Shown piece by piece: positions 29,857-37,707 of a stretch of DNA of 64,000 nucleotides (its first letter is position 1; every line of letters starts with the position of its first letter). This DNA is from Oribacterium parvum ACB1. Lineage in GTDB: Bacteria > Bacillota > Clostridia > Lachnospirales > Lachnospiraceae. The stretch is from the NCBI RefSeq assembly GCF_000238055.2, contig NZ_KE148312.1:813201-877200 (forward strand), read 5' to 3'. The notes under the pieces are model-generated. The model saw only the letters and a program-made list of their open reading frames with translations. It was not told the origin of the DNA and ran no database searches. The translations under genes and the position numbers were made by a program.

Positions 29857-30336
29857 CTAGAGACAAATCCGCTCATTCATCTCCTGAACGGACTGCTTCA
29901 TTTTTCCCTTGTATTCTCTTAACTTCTCTTTTAAATCCGGATTGGAGAGCGCCAGCATCTCTATCGCAAGAATGGCTGCATTCTCCGCCCCATTGATGGC
30001 AACGGTGGCAACCGGAACGCCTTTTGGCATCTGTACCGTACTAAGTAACGCATCCATACCGTCCAAGCAGGAGGACTGGACCGGTACGCCAATCACGGGT
30101 TTGATGGACAGTCCCGCAAGCACACCGGCGAGGTGTGCCGCCTTTCCGGCAAAAGCAATGATAATATCAATCTTATTCTGCTCCATACTCTCTACATAAT
30201 CCAAAACAAGATTCAAAGAACGATGGGCAGAAATCACACGGCATTCATAGTCCACGGAAAAATCCTTCAAAACAGCGGCAGACTTTTTTACAATTTCCTC
30301 ATCAGAAATACTTCCCATAATCAAAGCGACTTTCAT
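29857..30336 (-). CDS. purE: N5-carboxyaminoimidazole ribonucleotide mutase
   Basis: Start taken at ATG 30336 (MKVALIMGSISDEE), after GAAAGGAG. The 159-residue protein has the class I features MGSISD, RVISAHRSLN with the catalytic His, IIAFAGKAAHLAGVLAG and a PVQSSCLDGMDALLS loop. Class I mutases need PurK; no purK is seen in the window, so it is elsewhere. The gene is 10 bp from purF. Confidence 0.94.
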   Translation of the reverse strand: MKVALIMGSISDEEIVKKSAAVLKDFSVDYECRVISAHRSLNLVLDYVESMEQNKIDIIIAFAGKAAHLAGVLAGLSIKPVIGVPVQSSCLDGMDALLSTVQMPKGVPVATVAINGAENAAILAIEMLALSNPDLKEKLREYKGKMKQSVQEMNERICL

Positions 30337-30363
30337 ATTTCTCCTTTCAAAAGGGCATAACAA

Positions 30364-30471
30364 GAAAAGAACCGTAAAAAGAGGGCTCGGACAGTCCTTT
30401 GTACAGGCCTTCTCGGGAAGGACTCCCGATATTGACCTGTACAGGAGAAAACTGTTCCTTTATTTCCTCTT
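30364..30471 (-). other. Structured purC-purE intergenic region
   Basis: After purC the minus strand carries CCTGTACAGG, then CGGGAGTCCTTCCCG, then a second GCCTGTAC and AAGGACTGTCC before CTCTTTTT. Several alternative stems can form. It may be a partial terminator or processing site that tunes the purC:purE ratio. No gene is present. Confidence 0.4.
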
Positions 30472-31161
30472 TTATACAGTTCCTTTGTCTAAATACGAAT
30501 ATATTTTTAAGGGCTCTACGTAACTGTCTCCGTCAAAAACACGCATATTTCCGCCTGACAGCTCATCGATTAGAATCACTTCGCCATTACAGCGTCCAAA
30601 TTCCAGCTTAATGTCGTAGAGCGTCAGTCCCCTCTTCGCCAGATCCTCTTTGATGATTCCGGCAATCTCTTTGGTCTTCTCTTTCAGCTCTTTGTACTCT
30701 TCCTTTGTCAAAATCCCGAGCATAGCCAAAGCATCCTTTGAAATCGGCGGGTCATTTCTCTGATCATCCTTCAGAGTAACTTCTACGAAAGTCCCGGGAA
30801 GCACCGTTTTGTCCTCGATATACGCCCCGTACCTGCGGATGAATGACCCTGTTGCAATAAAGCGGGCAATCACCTCCAGCCCCTTTCCGAAGACCTCACA
30901 GGGCAGCACAGTCATGGTTTTTTCCGCTACGTTTGCATCCACATAATGTGTCTTTACGCCGTTCTTTCTTAAGAGCTCAAAAAAGTACTTACTGCACTTC
31001 AAATCCTCTTTTCCAACGCCCTCAATGGTCAAGGCAACGGCATTTGCCCCCGGATCAAATACTCCATTCTCTCCGGTGACATCGTCTTTAAACTTTAAGA
31101 CCAGATTGCCGTCTTCCAGTTTAAAAACATCCTTTGTTTTTCCGGTGTAAATCTTCTGCAT
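30472..31161 (-). CDS. purC: SAICAR synthetase
   Basis: Joins aspartate to CAIR with ATP. The 229-residue protein begins YTGKTKDVFKLEDG and has LKFKDDVTGENG near residue 25, EVIARFIATGSFIRRYG near 96, and the DIKLEFGRCNGEVILIDELSG metal/ATP region near 182. The GKTKDV form rather than GKAKKVY marks the clostridial subtype. It is the first gene of the purine operon, preceded by AAGGAGG and by a riboswitch and terminator in the leader. Confidence 0.95.
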   Translation of the reverse strand: MQKIYTGKTKDVFKLEDGNLVLKFKDDVTGENGVFDPGANAVALTIEGVGKEDLKCSKYFFELLRKNGVKTHYVDANVAEKTMTVLPCEVFGKGLEVIARFIATGSFIRRYGAYIEDKTVLPGTFVEVTLKDDQRNDPPISKDALAMLGILTKEEYKELKEKTKEIAGIIKEDLAKRGLTLYDIKLEFGRCNGEVILIDELSGGNMRVFDGDSYVEPLKIYSYLDKGTV

Positions 31162-31208
31162 AATTTCCTCCTTAAACTCACTGAAATGGTTCTCCAGAAA
31201 TAAATGAA

Positions 31209-31248
31209 GCCTCGGAAGCAGGCTTCAAGTGAAACCTGCCTCCGGGGC
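31209..31248 (-). terminator. Riboswitch-controlled terminator in the purC leader
   Basis: A 14-bp stem is formed by 31248-31235 and 31222-31209 (GCCCCGGAGGCAGG with CCTGCTTCCGAGGC), followed by a U-rich TTCATTTATTT. Its 5' arm overlaps the last conserved element of the aptamer (AAAAGCCCCGG), so ligand binding and terminator formation exclude each other. Confidence 0.75.
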
Positions 31249-31335
31249 TTTTATCCCTAAGGTGTCATACTGCCGTGCAGTATGTGTATCGCTCGGACCA
31301 GCTTTACCGGAACCCTAGATACACTTTCTCTCGTG
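31237..31335 (-). ncRNA. ykkC-type subtype 2 riboswitch, probably PRPP-sensing
   Basis: The minus strand shows the ykkC core: CTAGGGTTCCG, CTGGTCCGAG, ACACATACTGCACGGCAGTA (P-stem with ACGG loop), AGGGATAAAAGCCCCGG. Subtype 1 binds guanidine, 2a ppGpp, 2b PRPP and 2c deoxy-ADP. Position before purC and a full purine operon points to 2b (PRPP), which in known cases prevents termination and raises expression when PRPP is plentiful. Subtype assignment rests on context; key residues for ligand discrimination were not checked against a model. Confidence 0.82.
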
Positions 31336-31370
31336 ATTTATTCTTGGGAATTAGTTCGAATTACGCCACC

Positions 31371-31399
31371 ATCAAACACCATCTGCCTCATTCTGTCAA
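31371..31399 (-). promoter_or_regulatory. Promoter of the purine operon
   Basis: On the minus strand TTGACA (31399-31394), a 17-base spacer and TTTGAT (31376-31371) precede the aptamer by about 35 bases. Between here and the tlyA stop codon no further signal was recognised. Confidence 0.75.
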
Positions 31400-31512
31400 G
31401 GGATTTTTTAGAAAAAACTTTTAATACTTCGTAACACGCAATGGGATTACCGCACGCTACACGAACGATACGCGTTAAGAATAAGAACTTCTCTATTAGG
31501 GGTGCACTGAAG

Positions 31513-32331
31513 CTACAGCATCCTATGTGATTCCTCCGTAACCGCATGAATCCTCTCTTCCATTCCCTCCGGGAGGCTTCCGCTCTCCTCCCCTTCATAT
31601 TTCAGATATGCCAAATACTCAATATTTCCCTCCGGTCCTTTTATCGGAGAGAAGCTGAGTCCCTCTACGGAAAATCCAATGCTTGCCGCAAACTCGAGCA
31701 CCGTCCGAATGACCTCTTCATGTACCTTCGGGTCTCGCACTACACCCTTCTTTCCGACCTGTTCTCTTCCCGCTTCAAACTGCGGTTTAATCAGGCAGAC
31801 CACTTCTCCGGGGAGACTTGCAAGCTTCTTCACCACCGGAAGCACGAGCCTTAAGCTAATAAAAGAAACATCGATAGAGAAAAAGCTCGGTTTTTCTCCG
31901 AGTTCCGTCTCTTCCACGAAACGAATATTGCACTTTTCCATGCAATGCACCCGCTCATCATTTCTTAATTTCCAGTCCAACTGTCCGTGTCCAACGTCTA
32001 CGGCATAAACTTCTTTTGCCCCGTTTTGAAGCATACAATCGGTAAAGCCTCCGGTAGAAGCCCCGATATCCATACAAACTCTGTCTTGCAGTGCAATCGG
32101 GAAGCTCTTCAGTGCTTTTTCCAGCTTCAGTCCTCCACGGGAAACATAGGGAAGGGGATTTCCCTTAACCAGGATTTCCGCCGTAACGGGAAAGGTCGTT
32201 CCCGCCTTATCTTCCTTTTCCCCATTCACAAAAACGAGGCCTGCCATAATGGCACGCTTCGCTTTCTCCCTACTGTCAAAATGTCCTTTCTCCACTAAAA
32301 GTACATCTAAACGCTCTTTCTTCTCGCCCAT
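31513..32331 (-). CDS. tlyA: TlyA-family rRNA 2'-O-methyltransferase
   Basis: The 272-residue protein has an N-terminal S4 RNA-binding domain (RLDVLLVEKGHFDSREKAKR and MAGLVFVNG) and a Rossmann methyltransferase with MDIGASTGGFTDCMLQNGA near residue 90, VYAVDVGHGQLDWKLR, and a catalytic Lys/Asp pair region (FSIDVSFISLRLVLP). It methylates cytidines in 16S/23S rRNA. The usual order dxs-tlyA-nadK-argR-recN is broken on both sides: a TOBE gene and a toxin-like module lie between dxs and tlyA, and the purine operon follows. Confidence 0.93.
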   Translation of the reverse strand: MGEKKERLDVLLVEKGHFDSREKAKRAIMAGLVFVNGEKEDKAGTTFPVTAEILVKGNPLPYVSRGGLKLEKALKSFPIALQDRVCMDIGASTGGFTDCMLQNGAKEVYAVDVGHGQLDWKLRNDERVHCMEKCNIRFVEETELGEKPSFFSIDVSFISLRLVLPVVKKLASLPGEVVCLIKPQFEAGREQVGKKGVVRDPKVHEEVIRTVLEFAASIGFSVEGLSFSPIKGPEGNIEYLAYLKYEGEESGSLPEGMEERIHAVTEESHRML

Positions 32332-32594
32332 TTTCTTTCCTTCTTCTCTATCCTCTTATTCCTACATTTTGTATTATCAAATAGATAGTATCCAATTTAT
32401 ATTATCAATTTAATAACGCCCAGTTTATATTATCCAAACACTATAGCTTCTAAACAGAACCCGATTTTTCATTGCAAATGATTTTCCTATTATATACTAA
32501 ATTTTTATAAATTACGCCGAATAAGCTGGTCTATTTCCCTAAAATCCGATAGACTGTCCTTTGCAAAATGTTTTACACAGAAAGGTAGATAAAA

Positions 32595-33014
32595 ATGATT
32601 AGTGCTAGAAACCATTTTCATGGAATTGTTAAGGAAGTTCGTAAGGGGGCAGTAAATGCCATCGTAAAGCTGGAAACCGCAGGTGGCCACAAGGTAAGCT
32701 CCACCATTTCTTTGGAGGCAGTTGAAGATTTAAAGCTCGTTGAAGGTAAGAAGGCTTGTATCTTTGTAAAAGCCACAGAAGTTATGATGGCAAATGAAAA
32801 CCTTCGTATTTCCGCAAGAAACCAGTGGAAGGGCGTAATAAAGGAAATCAAGGAAGGCGCTGTAAATGCTATCGTGAAGTTGGAAATCGAAGAGGGTGTA
32901 ATCATCAGTTCTACCATTTCCATGGAAGCAGTAAAGGACCTTTCTCTCAGCGTAGGAAGCCACGCCGTAGCCATTGTAAAGTCTACTTCCGTAATGCTTG
33001 GGGAAGAAGAGTAA
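32595..33014 (+). CDS. Tandem TOBE (Mop) molybdate-binding protein
   Basis: The 139-residue protein is two repeats of about 67 residues. Each begins ISARN and has G-x(2)-KE-x(2)-GAVNAIVKLE, then a SSTIS-(L/M)-EAV block and a VKATEVM or VKSTSVM end, the Mop fold. Such di-Mop proteins bind molybdate or tungstate in the cytoplasm as stores or regulators. It is the only clear plus-strand protein gene here, with its own terminator. No mod transporter or molybdopterin gene is in the window. The 255 bp upstream hold AT-rich repeats (three TTATATTATC-like elements) and probably the promoter, but no gene. Confidence 0.9.
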   Translation: MISARNHFHGIVKEVRKGAVNAIVKLETAGGHKVSSTISLEAVEDLKLVEGKKACIFVKATEVMMANENLRISARNQWKGVIKEIKEGAVNAIVKLEIEEGVIISSTISMEAVKDLSLSVGSHAVAIVKSTSVMLGEEE

Positions 33015-33047
33015 TTGCCGTCGGACTTAAAAAGAACACTTAATATA

Positions 33048-33087
33048 AAAAATGAGTACCCCGGTTTTTTAACCGGCACTCATTTTT
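33048..33087 (+). terminator. Terminator of the tandem-TOBE gene
   Basis: AAAAATGAGT at 33048-33057 pairs with ACTCATTTTT at 33078-33087 and the inside CCGGTT/AACCGG extends the stem around a T loop. It ends in a T run and lies about 35 bases after the stop codon. Confidence 0.88.
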
Positions 33088-33090
33088 AAG

Positions 33091-33169
33091 AAAAAGCGCC
33101 CGGATATCAGATGTGCCCTCAAAAGTCTAACTTTTTTGAGGGCAATCATGCAGAATCCGAGCGCTTTTT
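33091..33169. repeat. Nested inverted repeat between convergent genes
   Basis: An outer pair AAAAAGCGC (33091-33099) / GCGCTTTTT (33161-33169), extended by CCGGAT/ATCCGA, encloses an inner perfect 11-bp pair TGCCCTCAAAA (33114-33124) / TTTTGAGGGCA (33134-33144). It follows the stop codon of the DUF3791-like gene and can end transcription on the minus strand, but the two-level form is larger than a simple terminator. Confidence 0.65.
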
Positions 33170-33176
33170 AGTTTCA

Positions 33177-33386
33177 TTATACTTGACTTGATTTTTCTTC
33201 TACGAGCTTGTCTATATCTTCAAATGCATTTTCCAATCGTTCTACATGATAAATATCGTATAAATCATAGATCAACTTTGTAATACCGCTCTGATCCCAC
33301 ATCTTTAAAATCTCACTGGCCTTCTCCTTCTTGTAATCCGCATACCGCTCCAGGAGATAAATAAAAAACTCTGCTTCTTTACTCAT
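33177..33386 (-). CDS. DUF3791-like small protein
   Basis: Start taken as ATG 33386 (MSKEAEFF), eight bases after GAGG; a GTG three codons upstream is possible. The 69-residue acidic helical protein resembles DUF3791 (MSKEAEFFIYLLERYADYKK... IYDLYDIYHVE). Function is unknown. It is the last gene of a three-gene overlapping set with a DUF3990 protein, and could be an antitoxin or accessory component. Confidence 0.7.
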   Translation of the reverse strand: MSKEAEFFIYLLERYADYKKEKASEILKMWDQSGITKLIYDLYDIYHVERLENAFEDIDKLVEEKSSQV

Positions 33387-33633
33387 TTTCTCCACCTCGT
33401 ATATATTGAGAATTACGGGGATTTCCGGTAATCATCTCACTTTCCCACATTTCAAAAACTATCTGCGGGCTAAAGCTATACACTTCCGTCAAGGGATCTA
33501 GGAGCATCTGATAGGTTTCTGAAAATAAAAAAGAGCGAATTGCTTTCATATCTTCCATACCATATTTTGCTTTTATCAGATAGATTACCTGCCGATCAAA
33601 AAAATCTCTTGTTCTGGCATTAACTTCGGTCAC
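33379..33633 (-). CDS. Small conserved-looking protein of the DUF3990 module
   Basis: The 84-residue product starts at GTG 33633, which overlaps the stop codon of the DUF3990 gene (GTGA), and its end overlaps the next gene by about eight bases. I do not recognise the family with certainty; the sequence RTRDFFDRQVIYLIKAKYGM and SPQIVFEMWESEMITGNPR looks like a folded helical protein. Its fixed position between DUF3990 and DUF3791 suggests a partner or antitoxin. Confidence 0.65.
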   Translation of the reverse strand: MTEVNARTRDFFDRQVIYLIKAKYGMEDMKAIRSFLFSETYQMLLDPLTEVYSFSPQIVFEMWESEMITGNPRNSQYIRGGENE

Positions 33634-34106
33634 TCCTTTTCACTCCCTTCAAAAGTCAAAAAACGAATTGCTTTTTCTGTCAAAAATGCATACTGGTCTG
33701 TCAGTTTTTGTGGCAACAATCGCTTAACGGCCTCTTCCTTATCATATTTTCCATCCATATAATCGTCAATAACCGGAAGTGTGGAGTCATTTGCCACAGG
33801 TCCAATCACTAAATCGTAAGAACTCACACGCTTTTCTTTTCTGTTCTGTACTACAAAATCCAGCCATTCCGCATTTGCTGTTGGAAATTCCAAAACAGAC
33901 AGTTTCGAGTAAAACTCATCCTCTAATTCGTAGATATTTACTATACTATCTCCTTCTCCCCTTCTCCTTGCAACAGCTTTCGACCATTTCCTCGCCTGTT
34001 CTTTGCTGGAAGTCAGATAAAACCCTGCGCCAAAATCCAAAGCTCGAAGATTGCTAAGTATGCGAGGTGAATTTACAACAAGATTACTCCCATGATATAG
34101 TTTCAC
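33630..34106 (-). CDS. DUF3990 protein, ADP-ribosyltransferase-like toxin candidate
   Basis: Start taken at GTG 34106 (MKLYHGSN), five bases after AGGAGG; the GTG at 34112 overlaps the ribosome site. The 158-residue protein has LYHGSNLVV and LDFGAGFYLTSSKEQARKWS, matching the beta-strand His and Tyr elements of the ADP-ribosyltransferase fold to which DUF3990 is related, and YDLVIGPVANDST further on. It has no signal peptide. Overlapping reading frames with two small downstream genes suggest a toxin-antitoxin or anti-phage module. Activity and target are unproven. Confidence 0.78.
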   Translation of the reverse strand: MKLYHGSNLVVNSPRILSNLRALDFGAGFYLTSSKEQARKWSKAVARRRGEGDSIVNIYELEDEFYSKLSVLEFPTANAEWLDFVVQNRKEKRVSSYDLVIGPVANDSTLPVIDDYMDGKYDKEEAVKRLLPQKLTDQYAFLTEKAIRFLTFEGSEKE

Positions 34107-34147
34107 ATCCACCTCCTTTTTATACTCTTTCCTTCAAATAATTTTGT

Positions 34148-36118
34148 TTAGTATATCACAAAAAACCCCTTCTTCTCCAGCTCTTCTATAATGCTGTCCG
34201 AATCGATCCTCAGCATTTTTCGCAGAGTGGAAACATCGCCGTGCTCCACATAGGCATCAGGCAGGGTAATATTTTCCACGAAAATATCCTTGTGGTGCGC
34301 TTCCATGTAGGAGAGTACCGCTTCACCGAAACCTCCTGAGCGTACACCCTCTTCCAATGTGAGAATCTTTCTATAGCCTTTTTCGGAAAGTTTGTCCAGC
34401 ATCTCCGTGTCAATCGGCTTTGCAAAGCGGGCATTCACGAGGCTTAAGTTCACGCCTTTTTTTGCCATTTTCTCCACGATATGCTCTCCGGTTGAAACCA
34501 TGGAGCCAAGAGCAAGAAGCGCTATTTTTCCCGTCTTTTTCTCTCTATCTTCGGCTGTCTGTTCTGCTGTCCGTTCCGTTGTCTGTTCCGTTTTCTCTAC
34601 TGTCTGTGTCTCTTCCCTTTTCTTCGACTCTTCTATTAGTATCTCCGCCTTCCCGTACTCTATCGGCTCCTGTTTTTCGGAAAATCCCCGGTAGGCTGTC
34701 CCTCTCGGGTAGCGAATCGCAATCGGTCCCTGAAACTGCAAGGCAAAATGCAGCATTTCCGTGAGCTCCCTTGCATTTTTTGGAGCCATAACCGTCATAT
34801 TCGGAATACTTCTTAGATAGGAAATGTCAAAAATCCCCTGATGCGTTTCTCCGTCCGCTCCAACAAGACCTGCCCTGTCAATGGCAAAAACAACGGGGAG
34901 CTTCTGCAGGCAGACATCGTGCACCAGCTGGTCATAAGCTCTTTGCAGGAAACTCGAGTAAACTGCAAAGACCGGCTTTAAACCTGCACTGGCAAGACCT
35001 GCTGCAGAAGTCACCGCATGGGCCTCCGCAATTCCCACGTCAAAGAAACGCTTCGGAAAGAGCTTTTCAAACTTGTCGAGACCCGTTCCGTCCGGCATAG
35101 CTGCCGTAATCGCTACAATCTTTTTATTTTCTTTTCCTTCTTTTATGAGGCTTTCCGAAAAAATATCCGTATAGCTCTTTTCACTGCTCTCTTTCTTGCT
35201 TTTTCCCGTAGCAATATGGAAAGGCCCCACACCATGAAAGGCACTGGGATTTTTCTCCGCCGGAGCATAGCCCTTTCCTTTTTTGGTAACCACATGCACG
35301 AGTACCGCATGGTCTATACGTTTTGCCTCATGGATGACCTGCTCTAAGGCATGGAGGTTATGCCCGTCCACCGGTCCGAGATACGTCAGTCCCATATTTT
35401 CAAAAAGCATACCGGGCACAAGAAGCTGCTTAATGGAGTTCTTCGTGTTTTTCAAGCGCTCGACCAGATGATTTCCAACTACAGGAATCTTTCCGAGGCC
35501 GGAAGCCAGATTTTCCTTAAAGCGCGTATAGCCCTTATTTGAACGAATACCATTCAAATAGGTGGACATTCCGCCGACATTTTTCGCAATCGACATCTCG
35601 TTGTCATTTAAAATGATGATGAAATTCTTCTTCATCTTGGACGCATTGTTTAAGGCTTCATACGCCATGCCGCCGGTAAGAGCTCCGTCTCCGATTACAG
35701 CAAGAACAGTATAGTCTTCTCCCAAAATATCCCGTCCCTCCGCAATCCCGAGGGCTGCGGAAATGGAAGTGGAACTGTGCCCGGTATTAAAACAGTCATA
35801 AGGACTTTCGTCTCTCTTCGGGAAACCGCTGATTCCCTTATATTTTCGAAGTAAGGCAAAGTCGTCCCTTCTCCCGGAAAGAATCTTATGGGTATAGCAC
35901 TGGTGGCCTACATCCCAGACAATCTTGTCCTTTGGAAGATTCAGTGTATGAAATAAAGCAATGGTCAGCTCCACTACCCCAAGATTTGAGGCAAGGTGCC
36001 CTCCATTGTCGGACATTTTCTCTATAATAAAGCGCCTGACTTCCTTCGCTAAGATTTTTTGCTCTTTTAGGGACAGCTTTCGTACATCCTCCGCCCCGCT
36101 GATATTCTCCAGTAACAT
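34148..36118 (-). CDS. dxs: 1-deoxy-D-xylulose-5-phosphate synthase
   Basis: First step of the MEP isoprenoid pathway, a thiamine-diphosphate enzyme joining pyruvate and glyceraldehyde-3-phosphate. The 656-residue protein shows GHQCYTHKILSGRRD near residue 73, the ThDP motif GDGALTGGMAYEALNNAS near 142, FEHIG-like region as FENMGLTYLGPVDGHN near 238, and DRAGLVGADGETHQG near 415. Between the pyrimidine domain and the C-terminal domain is an insertion of about 30 residues made of Thr/Glu/Gln/Lys, encoded by a 12-bp repeat. Downstream of ispA, xseB and xseA in the usual order. Confidence 0.96.
   Translation of the reverse strand: MLLENISGAEDVRKLSLKEQKILAKEVRRFIIEKMSDNGGHLASNLGVVELTIALFHTLNLPKDKIVWDVGHQCYTHKILSGRRDDFALLRKYKGISGFPKRDESPYDCFNTGHSSTSISAALGIAEGRDILGEDYTVLAVIGDGALTGGMAYEALNNASKMKKNFIIILNDNEMSIAKNVGGMSTYLNGIRSNKGYTRFKENLASGLGKIPVVGNHLVERLKNTKNSIKQLLVPGMLFENMGLTYLGPVDGHNLHALEQVIHEAKRIDHAVLVHVVTKKGKGYAPAEKNPSAFHGVGPFHIATGKSKKESSEKSYTDIFSESLIKEGKENKKIVAITAAMPDGTGLDKFEKLFPKRFFDVGIAEAHAVTSAAGLASAGLKPVFAVYSSFLQRAYDQLVHDVCLQKLPVVFAIDRAGLVGADGETHQGIFDISYLRSIPNMTVMAPKNARELTEMLHFALQFQGPIAIRYPRGTAYRGFSEKQEPIEYGKAEILIEESKKREETQTVEKTEQTTERTAEQTAEDREKKTGKIALLALGSMVSTGEHIVEKMAKKGVNLSLVNARFAKPIDTEMLDKLSEKGYRKILTLEEGVRSGGFGEAVLSYMEAHHKDIFVENITLPDAYVEHGDVSTLRKMLRIDSDSIIEELEKKGFFVIY
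34554..34601. repeat. 12-bp in-frame repeat inside dxs
   Basis: Four 12-base units (GCTGTCTGTTCT, GCTGTCCGTTCC, GTTGTCTGTTCC, GTTTTCTCTACT) encode a Thr/Glu/Gln/Ala-rich linker. The unit keeps frame, so expansion adds four residues each. Confidence 0.75.
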
Positions 36119-36217
36119 AACTCAACCCTTTACCGTTTTAATTCTTCCTCTTTTTAGTCTGCATGATATAGCTCGCAAACGTTCCAAACCATCTCCCAAA
36201 ACAAGATTTTTCAATTT

Positions 36218-37300
36218 TTAGTTCTTTCTGCTCGCAAGATACACCGCAAGTTCCTTTAAGAAAAAATAGGATTCCTCAGCCTGTTTGGAAAGTACCAACT
36301 TCCTCTTAGGCATTATACTTTCGGACTTTTTACCCGCATTTCCCAGTATAGTATTTTCAGCGTTATCCCTATTTACACTAGCATTATCCTTAGTTGTGAA
36401 GGCATGATCTACTTCAACTAAGACTTTCTCCTTAAGGCTTTTCAGCGCAGAAATCGCATCTTCCGTGTATTCCCTTACCTTCTCTTCCGCCTTTTCTCTT
36501 CCATAGAGGGAATAAGCCGTTGTTTTTCCTTCCTCCGTATCGGAATGCACCGGCTTTCCAAGCTCCTCCGTCGTAGAGATTTCGTCTAAAATATCATCCC
36601 GGATTTGAAAGGCAAGTCCGAGCTTTTCTCCGTAAAGCGCAATCTCCTCCTGCACTTTTTCCCCGGCACCGCCCAAGATGGCACCCATGAGGAGAGAAGC
36701 CCGAAGCAGTGCCGCCGTCTTCTTCTCCATAATGAAGAAAAGTTCCTCTTCGGAAAGAGGCTGTCCCTCTTTTTCGAGGTCTACGACCTGACCGCCCACC
36801 ATACCATCTATGCCGGACTCTCTCGAGAGCACAAGAAGCGCCGAGAGCACTCTTCCTTCATAACGGGAAAGCACGGGATTCTTTCTCTTTTCTTTCTGAA
36901 AAGTTTCCAAAACTGCCTGAAAGGCATAGAGCGAGAGGGCGTCTCCGGCAAGAATACCTTGCGCCTCCGAAAAATGTGCCCAGGTGGAGTCCTGCCCTCT
37001 CCGCACGCGGTCATTGTCCATAGCAGGGAGATCATCATGGCAGAGGGAAAAGCTGTGAATCATTTCGATGGCCGCCATAAAGGAGTGTAAAACAGGAAGC
37101 AAAACTTCCTCCTCTTCCCCTTTGCAAAGAGAAAAAGCCTCTCCCACCAAAATCGGGCGAATCCTCTTTCCCGGCGCCATAAGACTGTAGTTCATCGCTT
37201 CTCTTCCGGTCCTGTCAAAGCCCTTTTCTTCCGGTAAGAAACTCTGTAAAATGACTTCCACCGCTTCTTTCTTTTTCCCGAGTGCCTCTTTGATACTCAT
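36218..37300 (-). CDS. ispA: Polyprenyl (farnesyl) diphosphate synthase
   Basis: Condenses isopentenyl diphosphate with allylic diphosphates. Both Asp-rich motifs are present: first CHDDLPAMDNDRVRRGQ near residue 92, second FQIRDDILDEIS near 232; GKRIRPIL near 43 and LCKGEEEE follow the family pattern. The protein is 360 residues, about 60 more than usual: the excess is a Lys/Asn/Ser-rich stretch around residues 295-335 near the C terminus. It overlaps xseB by one base and precedes dxs by 99 bp. Confidence 0.94.
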   Translation of the reverse strand: MSIKEALGKKKEAVEVILQSFLPEEKGFDRTGREAMNYSLMAPGKRIRPILVGEAFSLCKGEEEEVLLPVLHSFMAAIEMIHSFSLCHDDLPAMDNDRVRRGQDSTWAHFSEAQGILAGDALSLYAFQAVLETFQKEKRKNPVLSRYEGRVLSALLVLSRESGIDGMVGGQVVDLEKEGQPLSEEELFFIMEKKTAALLRASLLMGAILGGAGEKVQEEIALYGEKLGLAFQIRDDILDEISTTEELGKPVHSDTEEGKTTAYSLYGREKAEEKVREYTEDAISALKSLKEKVLVEVDHAFTTKDNASVNRDNAENTILGNAGKKSESIMPKRKLVLSKQAEESYFFLKELAVYLASRKN

Positions 37301-37593
37301 TATTTTCCCTCTTCACCGTCTAAAATACGAACCTGCTTTTCGATACGGTCAATGCTGGAATTTGCTTCCTTTAGAAGCGCTACCGCCTTTTCATAAATTG
37401 CAAAGCTCTTTTCCAGACTTTCCTCGCCCTCCATCTTTTGCAAAAGGCTGTCCAAATCCGTAAAAATCTCGCTTAAATCCTTTTTCTGCTCCGCTTTTTT
37501 TGCATTGTCTGCCTTATCCGCCTTTGTATCCGGAGTGAACACCACTTGCCCATCCTCCACTACTACTTTCTTCTCTTCATTTCCCTCTATCAT
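37300..37593 (-). CDS. xseB: Exodeoxyribonuclease VII small subunit
   Basis: The 97-residue protein has the XseB core in its second half (LDSLLQKMEGEESLEKSFAIYEKAVALLKEANSSIDRIEKQV). The first 38 residues are a charged extension (Lys/Asp/Ala-rich) not needed for the fold. It partners XseA encoded just upstream. Confidence 0.9.
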   Translation of the reverse strand: MIEGNEEKKVVVEDGQVVFTPDTKADKADNAKKAEQKKDLSEIFTDLDSLLQKMEGEESLEKSFAIYEKAVALLKEANSSIDRIEKQVRILDGEEGK

Positions 37594-37707
37594 AGCCTAA
37601 GCTCTCCTCTTATTTGTTATTTTATTCCGTAGTAATTCTTAGTTTTTTGACCTATTTTTCTTATCTTCTACTAAAATCGGCTTTCGTAAATCCATGCATC
37701 TTCATCT

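Noticed and set aside
31330-31371. TTCGAAT followed by CGCCACCA considered as a tRNA 3' end
   Set aside because: T-stem and acceptor pairing fail in both strands, and the region is the riboswitch leader.
31338-31598. Minus-strand frame of 86 codons between tlyA and the riboswitch
   Set aside because: Overlaps the tlyA end in another frame and the purine promoter. The second half looks somewhat protein-like (YEVLKVFSKKSLDRMRQM), perhaps a gene scrap, but no family is recognised.
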